This document shows positions 46,140 through 59,267 of a DNA stretch of 64,000 bases, one piece after another. The translations under genes were made by a program, and so were the position numbers. This DNA comes from Mixophyes australis (Eukaryota; Chordata; Amphibia; Anura; Limnodynastidae). Below the pieces are notes generated by a model. That model worked only from the letters and a program-made list of their open reading frames with translations. It was not told the DNA's origin and did not search any database. Each line of letters begins with the position of its first letter. The stretch's first letter is position 1. The DNA lies in NCBI GenBank assembly GCA_036250195.1, contig JAVHZZ010000010.1:78599257-78663256 (forward strand), given 5' to 3'.

Positions 46140-48784
46140 CTGTACATTGCCTACGACTTTCTTCCCTTTTCCCCCACAGTTCTGCCCTCAAACTTTGGCA
46201 GTCATAAGTGTCATTTGCGTTTGGACATGAGTTGCATGTAATTGCATTCATTGGCGTAAGGTCTGTTTCTGAGCTTGCGCAGAGCTATTTCATGCAAGAT
46301 AAAGCACGCAAACGGACTTCCGAACATAAATAAGGTCTAAGTATCTAATTAAACCCATTCAAAAAGAAATGAGGGAAGTACAAGGAATTATTTTGGTGAA
46401 TTGGGTCACCTTGATGTGAAAGTAAATACGTTATTGAGACCAAACAGAATTTATAAGATAGAAATAAAGAATGTAGATCTTTATCATTCTGATATCAGTT
46501 TCATAATCACTGTAAAATAAGACCTGCTAAGAATTTTAAATTCTAAGTTCAGCTGTAACTAGCCTGATTGTTATCTTGCTATGTATTCCAATTATTTTCT
46601 TTGCAGAAAAACTTTTAACTGAATTAAAGAGAATATACATCTGTAGAGGGGACTAGTTAAGTCTAGTATCAATATATTAGGTATAACAAATATATGTAAA
46701 TCTCATATTTAGGAAAACAGGTACTCTCAGGTATGTGTTTTGTAACAGTATCACTTGCACCAGCTACAGGGCAGGTGTAACTGTGACGACTGATAGTAAT
46801 GACTGATGTATGTGCATGGCAGAACATATGTTTGCAATTAAGAGCATGTAAAAATGCTGTTTATGTACAGTAGGCATTAAGAAAATCCCAATATATTTAT
46901 TTCATGTAAAAAATAGGATTTTTTTAAATGTATTTTTGTTAATGATTATATTTTTAACAGGCATTAATATATTTAATTTTTTTCCCATCTGTGCGTCCTG
47001 ATGGTACTTTATATTACATATGCATTTTGCGTATCCTGCAGTGTGTTGTGTCTGCATACGGCAAGTGCAATATACGCAGTGTGTACTAGAAAAGTTTCTT
47101 CAGATTTGCTTGTATTTGAATACACACGTACGTGCATGCAATTTCCATTCAATTCAAAAAGATGCAAATTGCTTTCACTTTGCGTTTCTTAATGAATCAA
47201 GAGCAATAACTCAACAAATATATTGAAAACTGCTATATTGCAATATCTTGCTATATAAACAACGCCTTTTTTCTGGAACAGGGATCTTACATTTTCTTGC
47301 AGCATCATTGGTTTTTATTTAAGTTTTGTGCTGGATGAAAATATGTAATAGAAGTGATGGTCTGCTACCCATTCATTTAATTGTACTGCACTGACCTACC
47401 TATGTCTGCTCCGCACTCAACTTATAGATGTTACTAAACCTGCATGTGCAAGACCACCTGGCCAATTAACTGCCCTCTATATTCTGGGAGAAGAGGACTG
47501 AGCTAGACCTGGGTGGTGTGTAAGAGGATCTCCAGATGTAGATGCTTGTTAACTCCACATATTGATATAGACCTACATTATAGATATTCACATAGAACTG
47601 TAATCTATCTGTCTTCCAACACATCTATCTGTCTACCCGCCCTAGGCTAATAGACCCATAGCACCATCTTATCACCCCACCCCCGCTTCAGCCATATTCA
47701 CCACCTACCCTTCAGCAATTTTCATCACCCCTCTACAGCCATTTTCATTACCCCACCACAATCATTTTCATCACCATTCCCTTCAGTCATTTTTTTCACC
47801 TCCCTTCAGCCAGACCTCCCTTTCAGATTCACTTATCTCAGTCACAGCTGTCTTCATACTCTACATGGCAGGCAGCCTTGGCAGCAAATTGTTGTCAGGC
47901 TGCCTGTCTGCTATAGTAAATGTTGGAGCCACCCCTTTAGACCAGGGGTGGCCACAATGATTTCAGCCAGCCCTCGGAGCTCCTGCAACCTATAATTAAA
48001 AAAAAAATTCTATGGTAAAAAAAAAAATATTTAATGCCGGTGGTGCCACATCCCCGGAGACCAAGCGTCCTCAGGCTATTTGCTGATCAGGCCCTGTGTA
48101 CATAGTTGAAATCAGACAATGATCAGGCCGGGTGATAGTATCTGTCTATATGTGTGGGATGAATTAAAAGTTCAATAAGTTCAGTTGACCAATAGGCTCA
48201 GACTTACATTTTCTATATGTCCACCTTCACCTATATACGTACCTCTCCATCATCACAGATTTCCATGGTTTAAGCTCGCACAGTATCCAATCATTAAGCA
48301 TTATGTAAATACAAATCATTCATACCTTATTTACCAAGTGAGCAGAATGCCGATCCTAGACCTCTGCCATCATAGACCAGGGCCTATATGGCTTTTCCAC
48401 AAATCCAGGCCTGCTGACCAGAATAATCTTGTCACTTTCCCTTTTAAAAAAAATGTATAAAAGAGAACAAAGTCAGTATCTTCCACTGGAAATCTTGATT
48501 TTATTGTTTTAGTACATGAAATAAGGCAACCTAAACTATCTTATAAATAAGCCTTATTTGTCATTGTATTAAAATGCACAATGTTTGATAACATTGGTGT
48601 CTTTGATTTCTTTTCTTATATAGAGTAATAGAAGACCGAGGTATCCCATTGGTGATAACATTTGCCCTTTTGTTTCAACTCTGCATTTAATTGTTTTTTC
48701 TCAAAATTAAAGCATGTAGACATACAGTATATTATATGATTTTAAATAAAAAGGAATAGTATTCTGTCAATTACTTACACAATT

Positions 48785-48870
48785 GAAGAATATTATACTA
48801 ATATCATCATCAACATTTATTACAATTGGGAACAGTAATAAAACAATACTGGGCAATACATACATATGTA
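48785..48870 (-). mobile_element. LINE 3'-end fragment
   Basis: ATCATCATCAACATTTATTA, CAATTGGGAACAGTAATA and AAACAATACTGGGCAATAC are, in reverse, the 3' end of an L2/CR1-like LINE with a TGA/TAA-rich tail. It lies within the unit A-specific insertion. Confidence 0.6.
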
Positions 48871-49667
48871 CAGGTAATATGAGCTCCAGAACACAAGAGG
48901 ACCAGGAGTATGGGGACTCTTACTTCTGTTTACTTGTCACCTCTGTTAGAAGACCCCTTGTACAAGCAATACTACCAAATATCGACCTATTGTGAAAGCG
49001 TGATCACAAATTTACCGTCAACCCACACGCCAATTCAGGGAGGCCTATCAGAGAGGCAGGAAAGGAGAGGGAAGTTAAGAAACTGGTGCTCTATAAGAAG
49101 AAGAGGAGGTAACACTTCTCCCTTCAACATACCTGCCCACTCCTACAAACCAGCATGGCACATGATATATACTACCATGTACAATCTATGTACCTTTAAA
49201 TTGCAGTAGAAAATGTTGTCCTAAGAACACAATTGCACAACTTGGTTTGTCTGTTTTACATGTTATTTATTGTACTTAACCAATTGCATCTATTGTTCAG
49301 AATGTTTGTATTGCATTTATCACAATAGCTAGTCATCCTTTCTCTTTTCCTGTGAACTTACTTTCATCAAATAATCATTTCCTGGTACATCGTAAAGGAC
49401 AGCTAACACACAAACTCATATTTCAAGTGAAACAGTTTATCAGTTTTATCTATTTCCACCTGTGCTACTGTTTGCTGATTCATGTTAAAACATACAGTCA
49501 TGGACAAAATATTGTCACTCTTGCACTTTTTTCAAATGACTCACAATTTCCGCTAAAAACAAGGTGAAATAAGTATTTGGTCTGCACAATTTCTTCTCTA
49601 ATAATATAAGGAACCTTTGTTGAACAGATCACAGCTATACAGTATGAATGGATGCGATCAAAATATC

Positions 49668-49986
49668 GACACTGGAAATGTCAGCAGTTAACCTGTCAAC
49701 ATGAAAATGTCGGCAGGTTAAATGCCAACATTTCCATTCACGTATCCGCCATACCCGCTGGCATGGGACTTTTAATGTCGGCATTGTGAATATCAACAAT
49801 CATGCTGTCGACATTTTGAAGCTGTTTCCTGAATGGAAGTGTCGGCATTTAGCCTGCTGACATTTTCATGTGAATGTCAACAATCACACTGGTGACATTT
49901 CCAAGCCATCCCCTGAATGGAAGTGTCGGCATTTAGCCTGCCGACATTTTCATGTTGACAGGTTAACTACTGACATATCCAGTGTC
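49668..49986. mobile_element. Palindromic MITE, 319 bp
   Basis: The left GACACTGGAAATGTCAGCAG pairs with the right TACTGACATATCCAGTGTC. Symmetry continues for about 70 bases (GTTAACCTGTCAACATGAAA pairs with TTTCATGTTGACAGGTTAAC). A TGAATGGAAGTGTCGGCATT block occurs twice, so it is also internally duplicated. No clear target duplication. Confidence 0.75.
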
Positions 49987-50313
49987 CCAATTTAGTACCC
50001 AACCCCAGTATGAAACTCCTGATATTAACTAAATAAAATAACGGACAAACATACCTTAACTTTACCCAACAGTTTGGAACACTGGCCTTGAGGAATATTA
50101 ACCAGCTGATTGCCAGTCTAGCTCGTGACCCTAAACCTTACAAAAACTGTACTCTAATCTAACTTAGCTAACCTATAACTGACCTATTTAAAAACTAATG
50201 TCCTATGTTAACTGCTAACTAACCTAACCAACATTATAACAATACTAACCTATGTTTATTTTAACAAACTAGCTAATCTATCTATAATATACATGCTTAA
50301 ATAAAATAAGATA

Positions 50314-50660
50314 TTATTATTATTATTATTCATTTTTATTTATAGGGCGCCACAAGGTGTCCGTGGCGCCGTACAGGGACAAAACGAATTACAATACAAG
50401 GTGAGACAGCACAGTACAGTAAACAGTAAGCACAGTAACTCAGTAAGCTCAATGCACAGCTAGAGAGGGCGGGGAAAGGGGGAGGGAGGATCGGCAAACA
50501 ACGGAGCCCAAGAAGGAGGGCGCGGAAGACAGGGAGACCCCCAGAGGGGACGGTGGGAGGAGGGTCCTCGAGGAGGAGGGCAAAGTAGCTGGAGAGCAGA
50601 GTTAGAAGTGGTGGAAACAGGAGGAGAGATGGCCCTGCTCAGAGGAGTGTACAATCTAAG
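50314..50660 (-). mobile_element. LINE 3' end, 5'-truncated
   Basis: ATT triplets, then TATAGGGCGCCACAAGGTGTC and the expected UTR in reverse. It is the same family as 37819-38134 but G-rich and decayed. Confidence 0.75.
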
Positions 50661-50699
50661 ATATCTACACAGCCGTGTGAAGGTATTCCTTCACAGTGA

Positions 50700-53600
50700 G
50701 AAGTAACTTTAAATACACTTTTGTATGGACAGTATGTCTGTTGGTAATTGATATAAATACAATATCTAATCAAGTCATTTTAATAATAGAGTAGAAGCAA
50801 TTATTTGGGTCATATTGATATGAAAGTGAATACGTTATTGAGACCAAACAGAATTCATAAGATTGTAATAAAGAATGTAGATCTTTATCATTCACTGATA
50901 TCAGTTTCATAATCACTGTAAAATAAAACCTGCTAAGAATTTTAAATTCTAAGTTCAGCTGTAATTTACCCGATTAATATTTTGTTATGCTTTACCATTA
51001 TTTTCTTTGCAGCAAAAAAATTAACTACATTACGTGGGACATAAACCTTCAGAGATTACTTATTATATAAGTATGCTAACTATACTAAATATGTGTTTTC
51101 CACAAATCTAATATTTAGGAAATACACAGCACCCCATTTCTGAAATACTCTAGGGGGCGTGGAAAAGTGCTACCTGGCAGTATCTGACTATATAAAATAC
51201 AAACTGTGTGACAACACCCTATTGCTGGAACACGTATCTTACCTTATCTACAGTGACATTGTTTTTCATTTCAAATAGTCCTTTACAGCCATTGTCCTGA
51301 CATAATTTGTGCCAGGCTGTGGTAATTCTCACATACACAGTATATGTTAATGCTATGTGTCTGAATGGTCAAAGACCATTAATATTAACTATTAATTATT
51401 ATTTAAATATTAATTGTAGTGGGTGGTGAATGGTGCGTGGGCTATTAATTTAATGATGTGGGCTATTCATTTGTTGGTGGGGACAACTAATTTAATTGTG
51501 GGATGATTGTGGTGGTAGGGTCATGGTGGTGCCTCTTTTTTTATGGTGTGGTGATGTGACTATTAATTTAATACTGGGGAGGTTTGGGTGTTTTTAATTG
51601 AATGTGGGGCAGAGTTTGGGGAGAAGGTGGTCTATTTATGAAGAGTGAATTAACTAATTTAATATCAGGGTTGGTAGGGTGGAAATAGCAATCTTTAGTA
51701 AATGTGAATATTATTTTATTTTGGAAAGGAGGCCTAATTATTAATTATGGGTGTTAATTATTTAAGAGTATTCAATAGTTGCTTTACTTTCCATGCGGTG
51801 AATAGTAACAATATTTTTTTTCCAAACAGGGCCCCAACATTCCAGGATTTGGCCAAGCAGCAACTGAGCTTAAGGAACCAGCAGCAGCACCATGTAGTCA
51901 AGAACAGGTAAGGGAGAGAAGCACAGGGATGGAGAATAATCTAGAGGATTTAAAGGGCTAGGTTAGTCCCCACAGTAGGATGGCTATGTCTCCTCCAGCA
52001 GTGCTACGCCGTTGGGAGGCATCATCCACTTTCACCAAGATTGGGAAAGGGGTGTACTAATGGTCTCTATTGCCCAAGGCACTAAAATGTCTAGTTATAG
52101 CTCTGCAAATACTAAATATGTATCAACATAATATATTTAGAACAAGAATTTTGCCTCATAGCCCCTGACATAATTTGTGCCAGGTTGTGTAATTTCTGGC
52201 ACCCACACACATACACAGTGTATGCTAATGCAACATGTCTGAATAGACGAAGGCCTCTGTTATTAATAAAATTTCAGTTTACCAGCACAGAGAAAGTAAA
52301 GTGAAAGTCAACTTGACTTACAAATAGGGCATATTTCCCCCTTCATTTTAATAAATCAGGAGCATGAATTGCTATTAGTAAAAATATGTATGAAACATAG
52401 TATTTCCCAACTAAATAGCAAAATAGAAGATATTACCTAATTCAAGGCCTATGTTTAAGTCAATAAAAGATGCAGATATTATGGTAGCATACTGTAACTT
52501 ACAAAGTACAAGCAATTCATTGCTTTCCAGGTGGCTCTGTAGAATGACATAACTGTAAAAAAAAATCAGATTACCAACATTGGGTTGAATATGTATCCAG
52601 AAAAAATGTTTTTCTAAATATTGCGGGGTAACATTAGGAGCATAGATGTCCGCTCTAAGAGGCATACCAGCTGGTGTGTGTACCCTAGGCAAGTAAAAAG
52701 CTGCTGACTGCTCCCCCTCCATGTTAGTGGCCAATGCTCTGTGTGGGTGTTGCCTCAAGAGAAGCATGTGTATTAGACTTGTATTCTCATGAGTACCGAG
52801 TGGGGAAGAAAAACTAAAGTGGAGAGATAGTCTGCAGTGAGGTTAGAGGTCAAGAAGATGGAATCTGATAATGTTTAGGCTGAAAGCATGAGAGACAGAT
52901 AGATAATCCTAGCATATAAGAGTTGCAGCTCTGGAGTCATTATTTTAAATGATGTACAGTAATTTTAAATTCATACAACTAATTGTTTTGCAGGAATAGA
53001 AAAACATAATAAAAGTGGTACTTTATTTCATCAGAGGGATTGTTTGGTACCCAATTATTTTGATAACTGCAATTATACAACACTGCCATACATTAGTTCC
53101 ACACTCAACATATACAGTTCTTGTAGCTAAACCTGCATGGGCTGGGGCACCTGTCTGGTCATCTACCTGCTATATTCTGGGAGAAGAGGTCCAAACTAGA
53201 CCTGGGTGGTACTTAAGAGAATCTCCAGATGTACAGTAGGTGCATGACAACCCTGGCAAACAGAGGGGGCAGACAGGGGGCCACATTATAGATATTCACA
53301 TATATGCACAAGAAATACTACCAAACATCGACCAGAGCTTTCCCATTGTGAAAGCATGATAATTGGAACACCAACCTGCTGCCAGCCATCACATGTGTTC
53401 AGAAAGGTCTGTCAGAGGCTGAGTAAAGAACAGGAAAATTGAACAGCAGGTGTTGTATAAGTGAAAGTAAGAGGAAGTAACAGTAATCCCCTCACTATTT
53501 GATGACCTGCTCACCCCTATACACCAGAGTGTGAAACATAATATTATCTACCATGTACAATCTATATACATTTGAACTACAGCAGAAACATTTGTCATAA

Positions 53601-54230
53601 AAGGACAAAAACACAACCAATGCCGATTTGACATATTTCTTATTGTTCAGAATGTTTGTATACCATTTATCACAATATCTAGTCACACCAAACTTGGTGG
53701 GCCTGAGTCAATAAGGAGAGCAAAGAATAAAAAATTACTAACTTTGCACCTGGGCAAAACCATGTTACATTGGAGGGGGAGGTAAGTTTAAAATGTGGGG
53801 ACAGATTTAGAGTTGGGGTAGGACATGTCCTAGATCAACTTTAAATGTCAGGGTAAAAATAAAGCTATACATTTTTTGTGTGCTAGATGAAAAAAAACAG
53901 CCAGTATTTATCTTATGTGCACACTAGTAAACTAATGTGCACCCCTTGCATTGGCACATGGTTTGTCCCAGAGAACATTTACTCATTTTTTTTGCCTTAG
54001 TTTGCTTATTGATTCAAGCCCGGTATCTTTCTTTATCTTTTCTTGTGAATTGGTTTTCTCACAATAATCCTTTCCTAGTAAATTGTAAAGTACTCCAATA
54101 AAAACATATTTCAAGTGAAGTAAATATTAAACAGTTTATCAGTCTTATTTATCTCCACCTGTGCTGCTGCTTGCTGGTAAGTGGTAAAACAGATCTAAAA
54201 TGATGTTATAATGAGGGTGATGTTATAAAG
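50700..54230 (+). repeat. Tandem segmental duplication, unit B
   Basis: About 3.5 kb, measured from AAATACACTTTTGTATGGACAGTAT (50712) to the matching point at 54258. Inside, a 100-bp block (CTGACATAATTTGTGCCAGG) occurs at 51298 and 52167, flanking a lower-complexity stretch with GGGCTATTAATTTAAT words. Confidence 0.75.
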
Positions 54231-54470
54231 AGGGTGACATATAAAATAATAAAAACATTTAAATACACTTTTATGTGGACAGTATAACTGTTCGTAATTG
54301 ATATGAAAAAGTGAATTGGGTTATATTGGTAAATAAGTAAATACATTATTGAGACCAAACAGAATTTATAAGACAGAAATATCTTATGTTCATCATTCTC
54401 TTCATCAGTTTCACAATCATTGTAAAATAAAATGTGCTACGAAATTTTAAATTACAAAGAAAAGAGCAGA
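54230..54470 (+). repeat. Tandem duplication, truncated unit C
   Basis: It matches the first about 240 bp of unit B and stops near the LINE insertion region. Confidence 0.75.
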
Positions 54471-54611
54471 GGGTACAGAGCACATCTTAGAATTATTAGT
54501 ATCTAGGAATAGTTTTTATTAGGAGACAGAAGAAGAAAGTCCATTAAGGCACCTAGAAGGTGCCCCCTAGTAAGGGATAAACCAATAGGAGTTAAAACTA
54601 TTAAACTATAT

Positions 54612-55135
54612 TATTATTATTATTATCATTTATTTGTTAGGCGCCACAAGGTTTCCGCGGCACCGTACACAGTACAAACAGTAGACCATACAGGGTGACA
54701 TAGTACATAGAACAATAAACACAAAGTACCAATACTTCAGAAACTCCGGGCATACATGTGGGTAAAGACGGAGCAGAAGAACAGGTATGGAGACAGGAGG
54801 GGAGAGGGGCCCTGGTCATACGAGCTCACATCCTAAGGGAGGGTGAACAAACAGGCACAAAAGGGAGCCATTAAAGTAAGGGAGAGAAGGGATAACGAGA
54901 GAAGGAGGATAGCGAAGGAGTAAGAAGGTAGGTTTAAGTGGATGATTGGTAGGCTTTGAGGAACAGGTGAGTTTTAAGTGCCCGTTTGAAGGAGCACAGA
55001 CTGGGAGAGAGACGGATGGAGCGAGGGAGGTCGTTCCAGTGAAGGGGGACTGCTCGGGAGAAGTCTTGGATTCTGGAGTGGGAAGAGGTAATCAGAGTGG
55101 AGGAGAGGCGACGGTCATTGGCCGTCACAATCACA
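54612..55135 (-). pseudogene. LINE 3' fragment, 5'-truncated
   Basis: The minus strand encodes [27 protein letters not shown] and [18 protein letters not shown]. It ends with the same stop position, UTR and ATT tail as the LINE at 37.8-38.1 kb. It is very similar to that copy, so relatively young. Confidence 0.9.
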
Positions 55136-55692
55136 ATCTTCTTCTTTTAAATAAGCAAAGAGGATTGACTATTAATTTATTATGTGGTTAATTTATCGGT
55201 TGGTTCCTCTGGTTACCTTTTTGGGTCTGAATACTTAACCCAAGGCCTTGCCTATATATTCCAATACTTGTAATTGATAGGATACTGCCAGATGTTATGT
55301 GTGAAAAAACATCTCCATTATCATTATGTTACTTTAAGGTGTCATCCTCTCACGTGGGTATTATTTTCTAGCTACATTCCATAAGTATGTCACCTGGATT
55401 TTGACATGTTTTCATTCAGGCAAGTCAGATGAAACATGCATAATAGTTATCTTGTTTATTTCTGCTATGATGTATGTGATAGAGCGATCGCTCCTTAACG
55501 CATCCCCAGCAATTATGTCATTACAGTGCCGTGTAAATTGGTGTACCGGCGACAATAGCGCACGCCAGTGCACAATATATCACAGATCTATAATAGGGGC
55601 CAGCAAAGCTGTACACACATCCCTCCTTCAGTAACCTGATTTCTGGGGGGTGAATAGGGAGAAATTATATTTTTCTGCTTTTCACTTGCAGG

Positions 55693-55694
55693 AC

Positions 55695-55729
<35 letters not shown>
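55693..55729. repeat. (GA)n microsatellite
   Basis: AGAGAGAG run of about 37 bases. Confidence 0.95.
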
Positions 55730-55772
55730 TCTGTTTTGGGCACTCCATGGATAAGCAAGCATTTATAAAATA

Positions 55773-56230
55773 TAGATAAAATGGTTGTTTTAAGGCAACA
55801 TGGATGTATGGCTTGGGTGGTACCTGGCTAAGATAACATAAATATGTGAAGTTTAAATAGTATAAATGGAGATTGAATGGTATTGTCTTTGAGTGTAGAT
55901 AGAATGGTTGTTTTTGGAAAAGTATTCAGTTCTTGGAAAATGCTAATTGAAATTGCAAGTGCTGAGTAATGGAAGTGTATGGTTATAGTTTGTTTAATGC
56001 AGTTTAGTGTAAATGTATAGTAAGTGATAGGATTGTTTGCATGGAAATTGTAGTGCATAGTTTGCTTGTTAGATAGAATGGTTGTTTTGTAAGTATTTGT
56101 AAGTATTTTATGGGAAAGTGAAAAAAGTGTACAGATTTCATAGATTAAGTGCATATAACATTTGTTATGAGGACTCATAGTCTGTTGGTTAGATTACAAT
56201 GGTTGTTTTGGGAAAGTTATGCAGAAAGCA
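55773..56230. repeat. Degenerate long-period tandem repeat
   Basis: AGATAGAATGGTTGTTTT-type blocks recur at 55773, 55898, 56071 and 56191, with GTGTA/GTATAGT-rich sequence between them. Confidence 0.65.
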
Positions 56231-56389
56231 GTTACATAGGAAAATATTGTATGGTTTTGGAAAGGTTAAAATGGCTCCTATGTAAGCCATGTGAGTAGGA
56301 GCCGTGAGGCCTACTCTATCTGCCATCTTGACTCTGTCTTCTCCATGCTGCAAATAAACTGATGATTGCACACACACACATACACACAT

Positions 56390-56650
56390 ACACAGCCTTA
56401 CAATTTGCTAATTGACAAGAAAATAAACTATCTTACAATCTGATGGCATACACTCTGATTGCATATACACACACTATCTTACAATCTCATTGTGTACAAT
56501 CTGTTCACACGCACACACTGTCTTACAATCTGATTGCATGCACACACACTCTATCTCACAATCTGATTGAGTACAATCTGGTTGCACACACACACACTGT
56601 CTTACAATAAAATCTGATTTACACACACACGCATACACTGAAATCTGATA
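56390..56650. repeat. CA-rich minisatellite
   Basis: Imperfect units of CTTACAATCTGATTGCA plus variable (CA)n stretches. Confidence 0.85.
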
Positions 56651-57779
56651 TGCACACATATACACATATAGTACTGTCATGAAAAAAAACATGGAAAAGA
56701 TAGGCACATTTACATATGTATAAAATAGCTGAAGCAGGCAATGCATTGGATTTCATGTAAAATGTATTTTGCTGCTACACTGTTATTATATTTGTAAATA
56801 CCACTACTTAAAATATCGATTGTTGATAAGAATACATTTTATCTTTAATGAGACTTTGAGGAAATTCTTTCTTTCTTGATATGATATAATATCAATTCTT
56901 ACCTGGATTATACTGTGAAAATCAGAGTAAATAGTGCAGACATTGAAATAGAATTATCTTTCTACGAACATGGTTTAAACTAGAACCTACCTTTTGTGAG
57001 TGATAATGAAGGTAGTTATTAAATGTATATTACGATATTAACATTATTAGAATATTTGCCTCATCATTAGACTCTCATGATAACAAGGGAAGTAGCACCG
57101 AAATAGCTACCCTTTTACAATGTATAATATCGTTGATACGATAACGACATCACTAAGGAGTAATGAACTAGAGGAGAATTTTCTCCTCCTATTAATCTCC
57201 ATACAACGATAAAAGGGAATGAATAGTCAGCCAAATGTAGGGCTCCACCCCACATTTCTTTAAGAGAGGATATATATTAAAGCTTCCTATAAGCATCAGA
57301 TATATGTCAGACATCCTCTGATATATGAGAGCATACTTCAAGACACTGACTGAATAGTCCAGCATCATATTATGCCAATTGTTTCTGAAGCTACATATAG
57401 TTACTGTCTTCTTCAATCATAGCACAAGTAGAGTAGCAGTGCATCCAGTGTTTTAATTCACATTCATTCACTTATTATCACTAGCACTTAATTATTTCGC
57501 TAATTTTTAACTACATTTTAAATCTCTTTAATAAAAGTTATATTTTAAATTTACCTTGATGTTCTACCAATTATTTCTATTTTACTATATTTAGGGATCT
57601 TAGTGCACCATATCATATAACTTCTAGTCTATCTTTTTCATTGTTTCCTGTGCAAGTTATTGGTATCACCCCTCTTAGAATCTAGCAGAGTTTCTGCGGT
57701 CAAAGGACAAATGAGGGTATTCCTTATAATCAGTGTGATAGAATTTTTTTTTCCTGCAAGTTGAATACTACAGGCAGAC

Positions 57780-58270
57780 TTAAGAAACAACGATGTACAC
57801 AAAAATCACTCCAAGCTACACCAGCCTATTGATGGCAACATTGGAAGAAGACAATATTTGGGAGCACAACCCACAATTGACATATCCTGTTAATTTCGAA
57901 AGGCAACCAAGAAATATTGGCGCTCTTTATAAGGAGCATAAATAACAACAACCTTAACCTCAAATTTACCACCTGCAGAAGCACCTCGCAGGTAGAAATC
58001 CTGGATCTCACAATTTACTTAGAGGAAGGAAGCTTATACACCAAAACCTACATAAAACCAGTAGATAGTAAAAATGTCATCCCAGCAAACAGAAACTACC
58101 AAGAACAGCCCCGGAGGCCAACACAAGCACCTACAGAAAAATTGCTCCAAACTCTAGACCTACAAAGAACAAGCCTCAAAACTTAAAGAAAAATTTCTAC
58201 AAAGAAAATATGACCCTGGTCTTTGTAATATGGAATACAAAAAATTTCTTAGATATGTGTTTTTAAAAAG
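57780..58270 (+). pseudogene. Penelope-like element RT relic
   Basis: Readable segments are ILLISKGNQEILALFIRSIN, NNLNLKFT, VEILDLTIYLEEGSLYTKTY and IKPVDSKNVIP. This is the order seen just after the catalytic YIDD box in Penelope-like RTs (ILxIW-G...NLKFT...FLDLxI...L-T-x-x-Y-KPTD). The Asp-Asp box itself is destroyed by a small deletion near 57880 (only a TTGACAT remnant). An ATG at 57917 gives a 89-codon frame that is only part of the relic. The downstream GIY-YIG endonuclease is not recognisable. Confidence 0.7.
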
Positions 58271-59068
58271 AAGTGTACTTATTACCATCGCTGTAAAGAA
58301 TGAAAAAAACCGAACATAATAAACTATTTGTCTTTCTTTTTTTCATTTGTGAAAAGGCTACTATGGCCTTTACTTCAGCAACCCTTAACCTGATATGTGT
58401 AGTGTTAGTTAGATTGTTAGCTCTAAAGAAGCATTACCTAACTAAATGTATAGCATCGTACACAGATGCAGAGTATGTTGATGCAATATAAAGATATTAA
58501 TACCAAAAAAATTATATTGGTCTCTATAATTTTCTGTTTACCCAAAACCCAAAAATATTGAATAAACCATTGTTAATGGATATGGACCATTAAAGAGATA
58601 CGTTTAACCAAAAGACAATAAACAATCATTTGTAGTGTCTAACATTATTTTTTTATTATTAACAATGCTGCAAAGAAAATAAATGTAGTATCACTTTCCA
58701 CAAGATCTATAAATTTGCTTGTGCTATCTCTTGCTTCCCTTCTTGGCGAGAAGCCTGCTGGATCTGAATGGCCAGAAGAAGCTAGTAGGAATTTCAATCT
58801 GTTTGCTCAGACCTTAGTGAAAAGTGTGTAGTCTAAATTTAATAGTGGTATTGACATATAATTGGCACAGTCCTTCAATGGTTTATTTTGTTCAGGATAA
58901 CTGTTATGTATGAATCTGCAACTGTCTGACACTTCTGTATTGAGGTTGTTAAATCATTGCATGCTTTGGTGATTAGTTGGAGGAATTCCTTCAGGAATGT
59001 TTCAAGTTAATGCTGTCAGAGCCTGGGCTTTTCCCTGATAGACTAATGTATATGAGCATGAGAATGTA
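58271..59068. other. Unannotated AT-rich stretch
   Basis: Nothing was recognised. Confidence 0.35.
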
Positions 59069-59267
59069 TAGAGATGTGCGTTGACCTCGGGTTTTGAATG
59101 TGATTTTGGTTCTAAAATGTGTATGTTTTCGAATTGGTTTTGCCAAAAAATTGCAAAAGGTTTTGGATTTGGATCTGGATTTAATTATAATTTGTGAAAA
59201 ATAGGTAAAATAATGATCATTTTGAGCTCTTTTTGGCTCCTATATTACTATTTATAGCATTAACATT
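59069..59267 (+). mobile_element. AGAGATGTG-family repeat, plus copy
   Basis: See the minus copy at 45925-46139. It begins TAGAGATGTGCGTTGACC and ends near TTTATAGCATTAAC. Confidence 0.8.

Larger units (their letters stand above)
46370..50700 (+). repeat. Tandem segmental duplication, unit A
   Basis: GTTATTGAGACCAAACAGAA at 46430 recurs at 50834 and 54346. Further collinear blocks are TATATTCTGGGAGAAGAGG, ATACTACCAAATATCGACC, CCATGTACAATCTAT and ATATTTCAAGTGAA. Compared with unit B it carries extra insertions at about 46740-47225 and 47600-48955, plus the LINE tail at 50314. Confidence 0.8.

Noticed and set aside
47940..48110. CAGGGGTGGCC as the left end of a complete hAT element
   Set aside because: No matching right end with an 8-bp duplication could be found.
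57917..58186. Functional 89-residue protein
   Set aside because: It is an internal piece of a Penelope-like RT whose upstream part is frameshifted.
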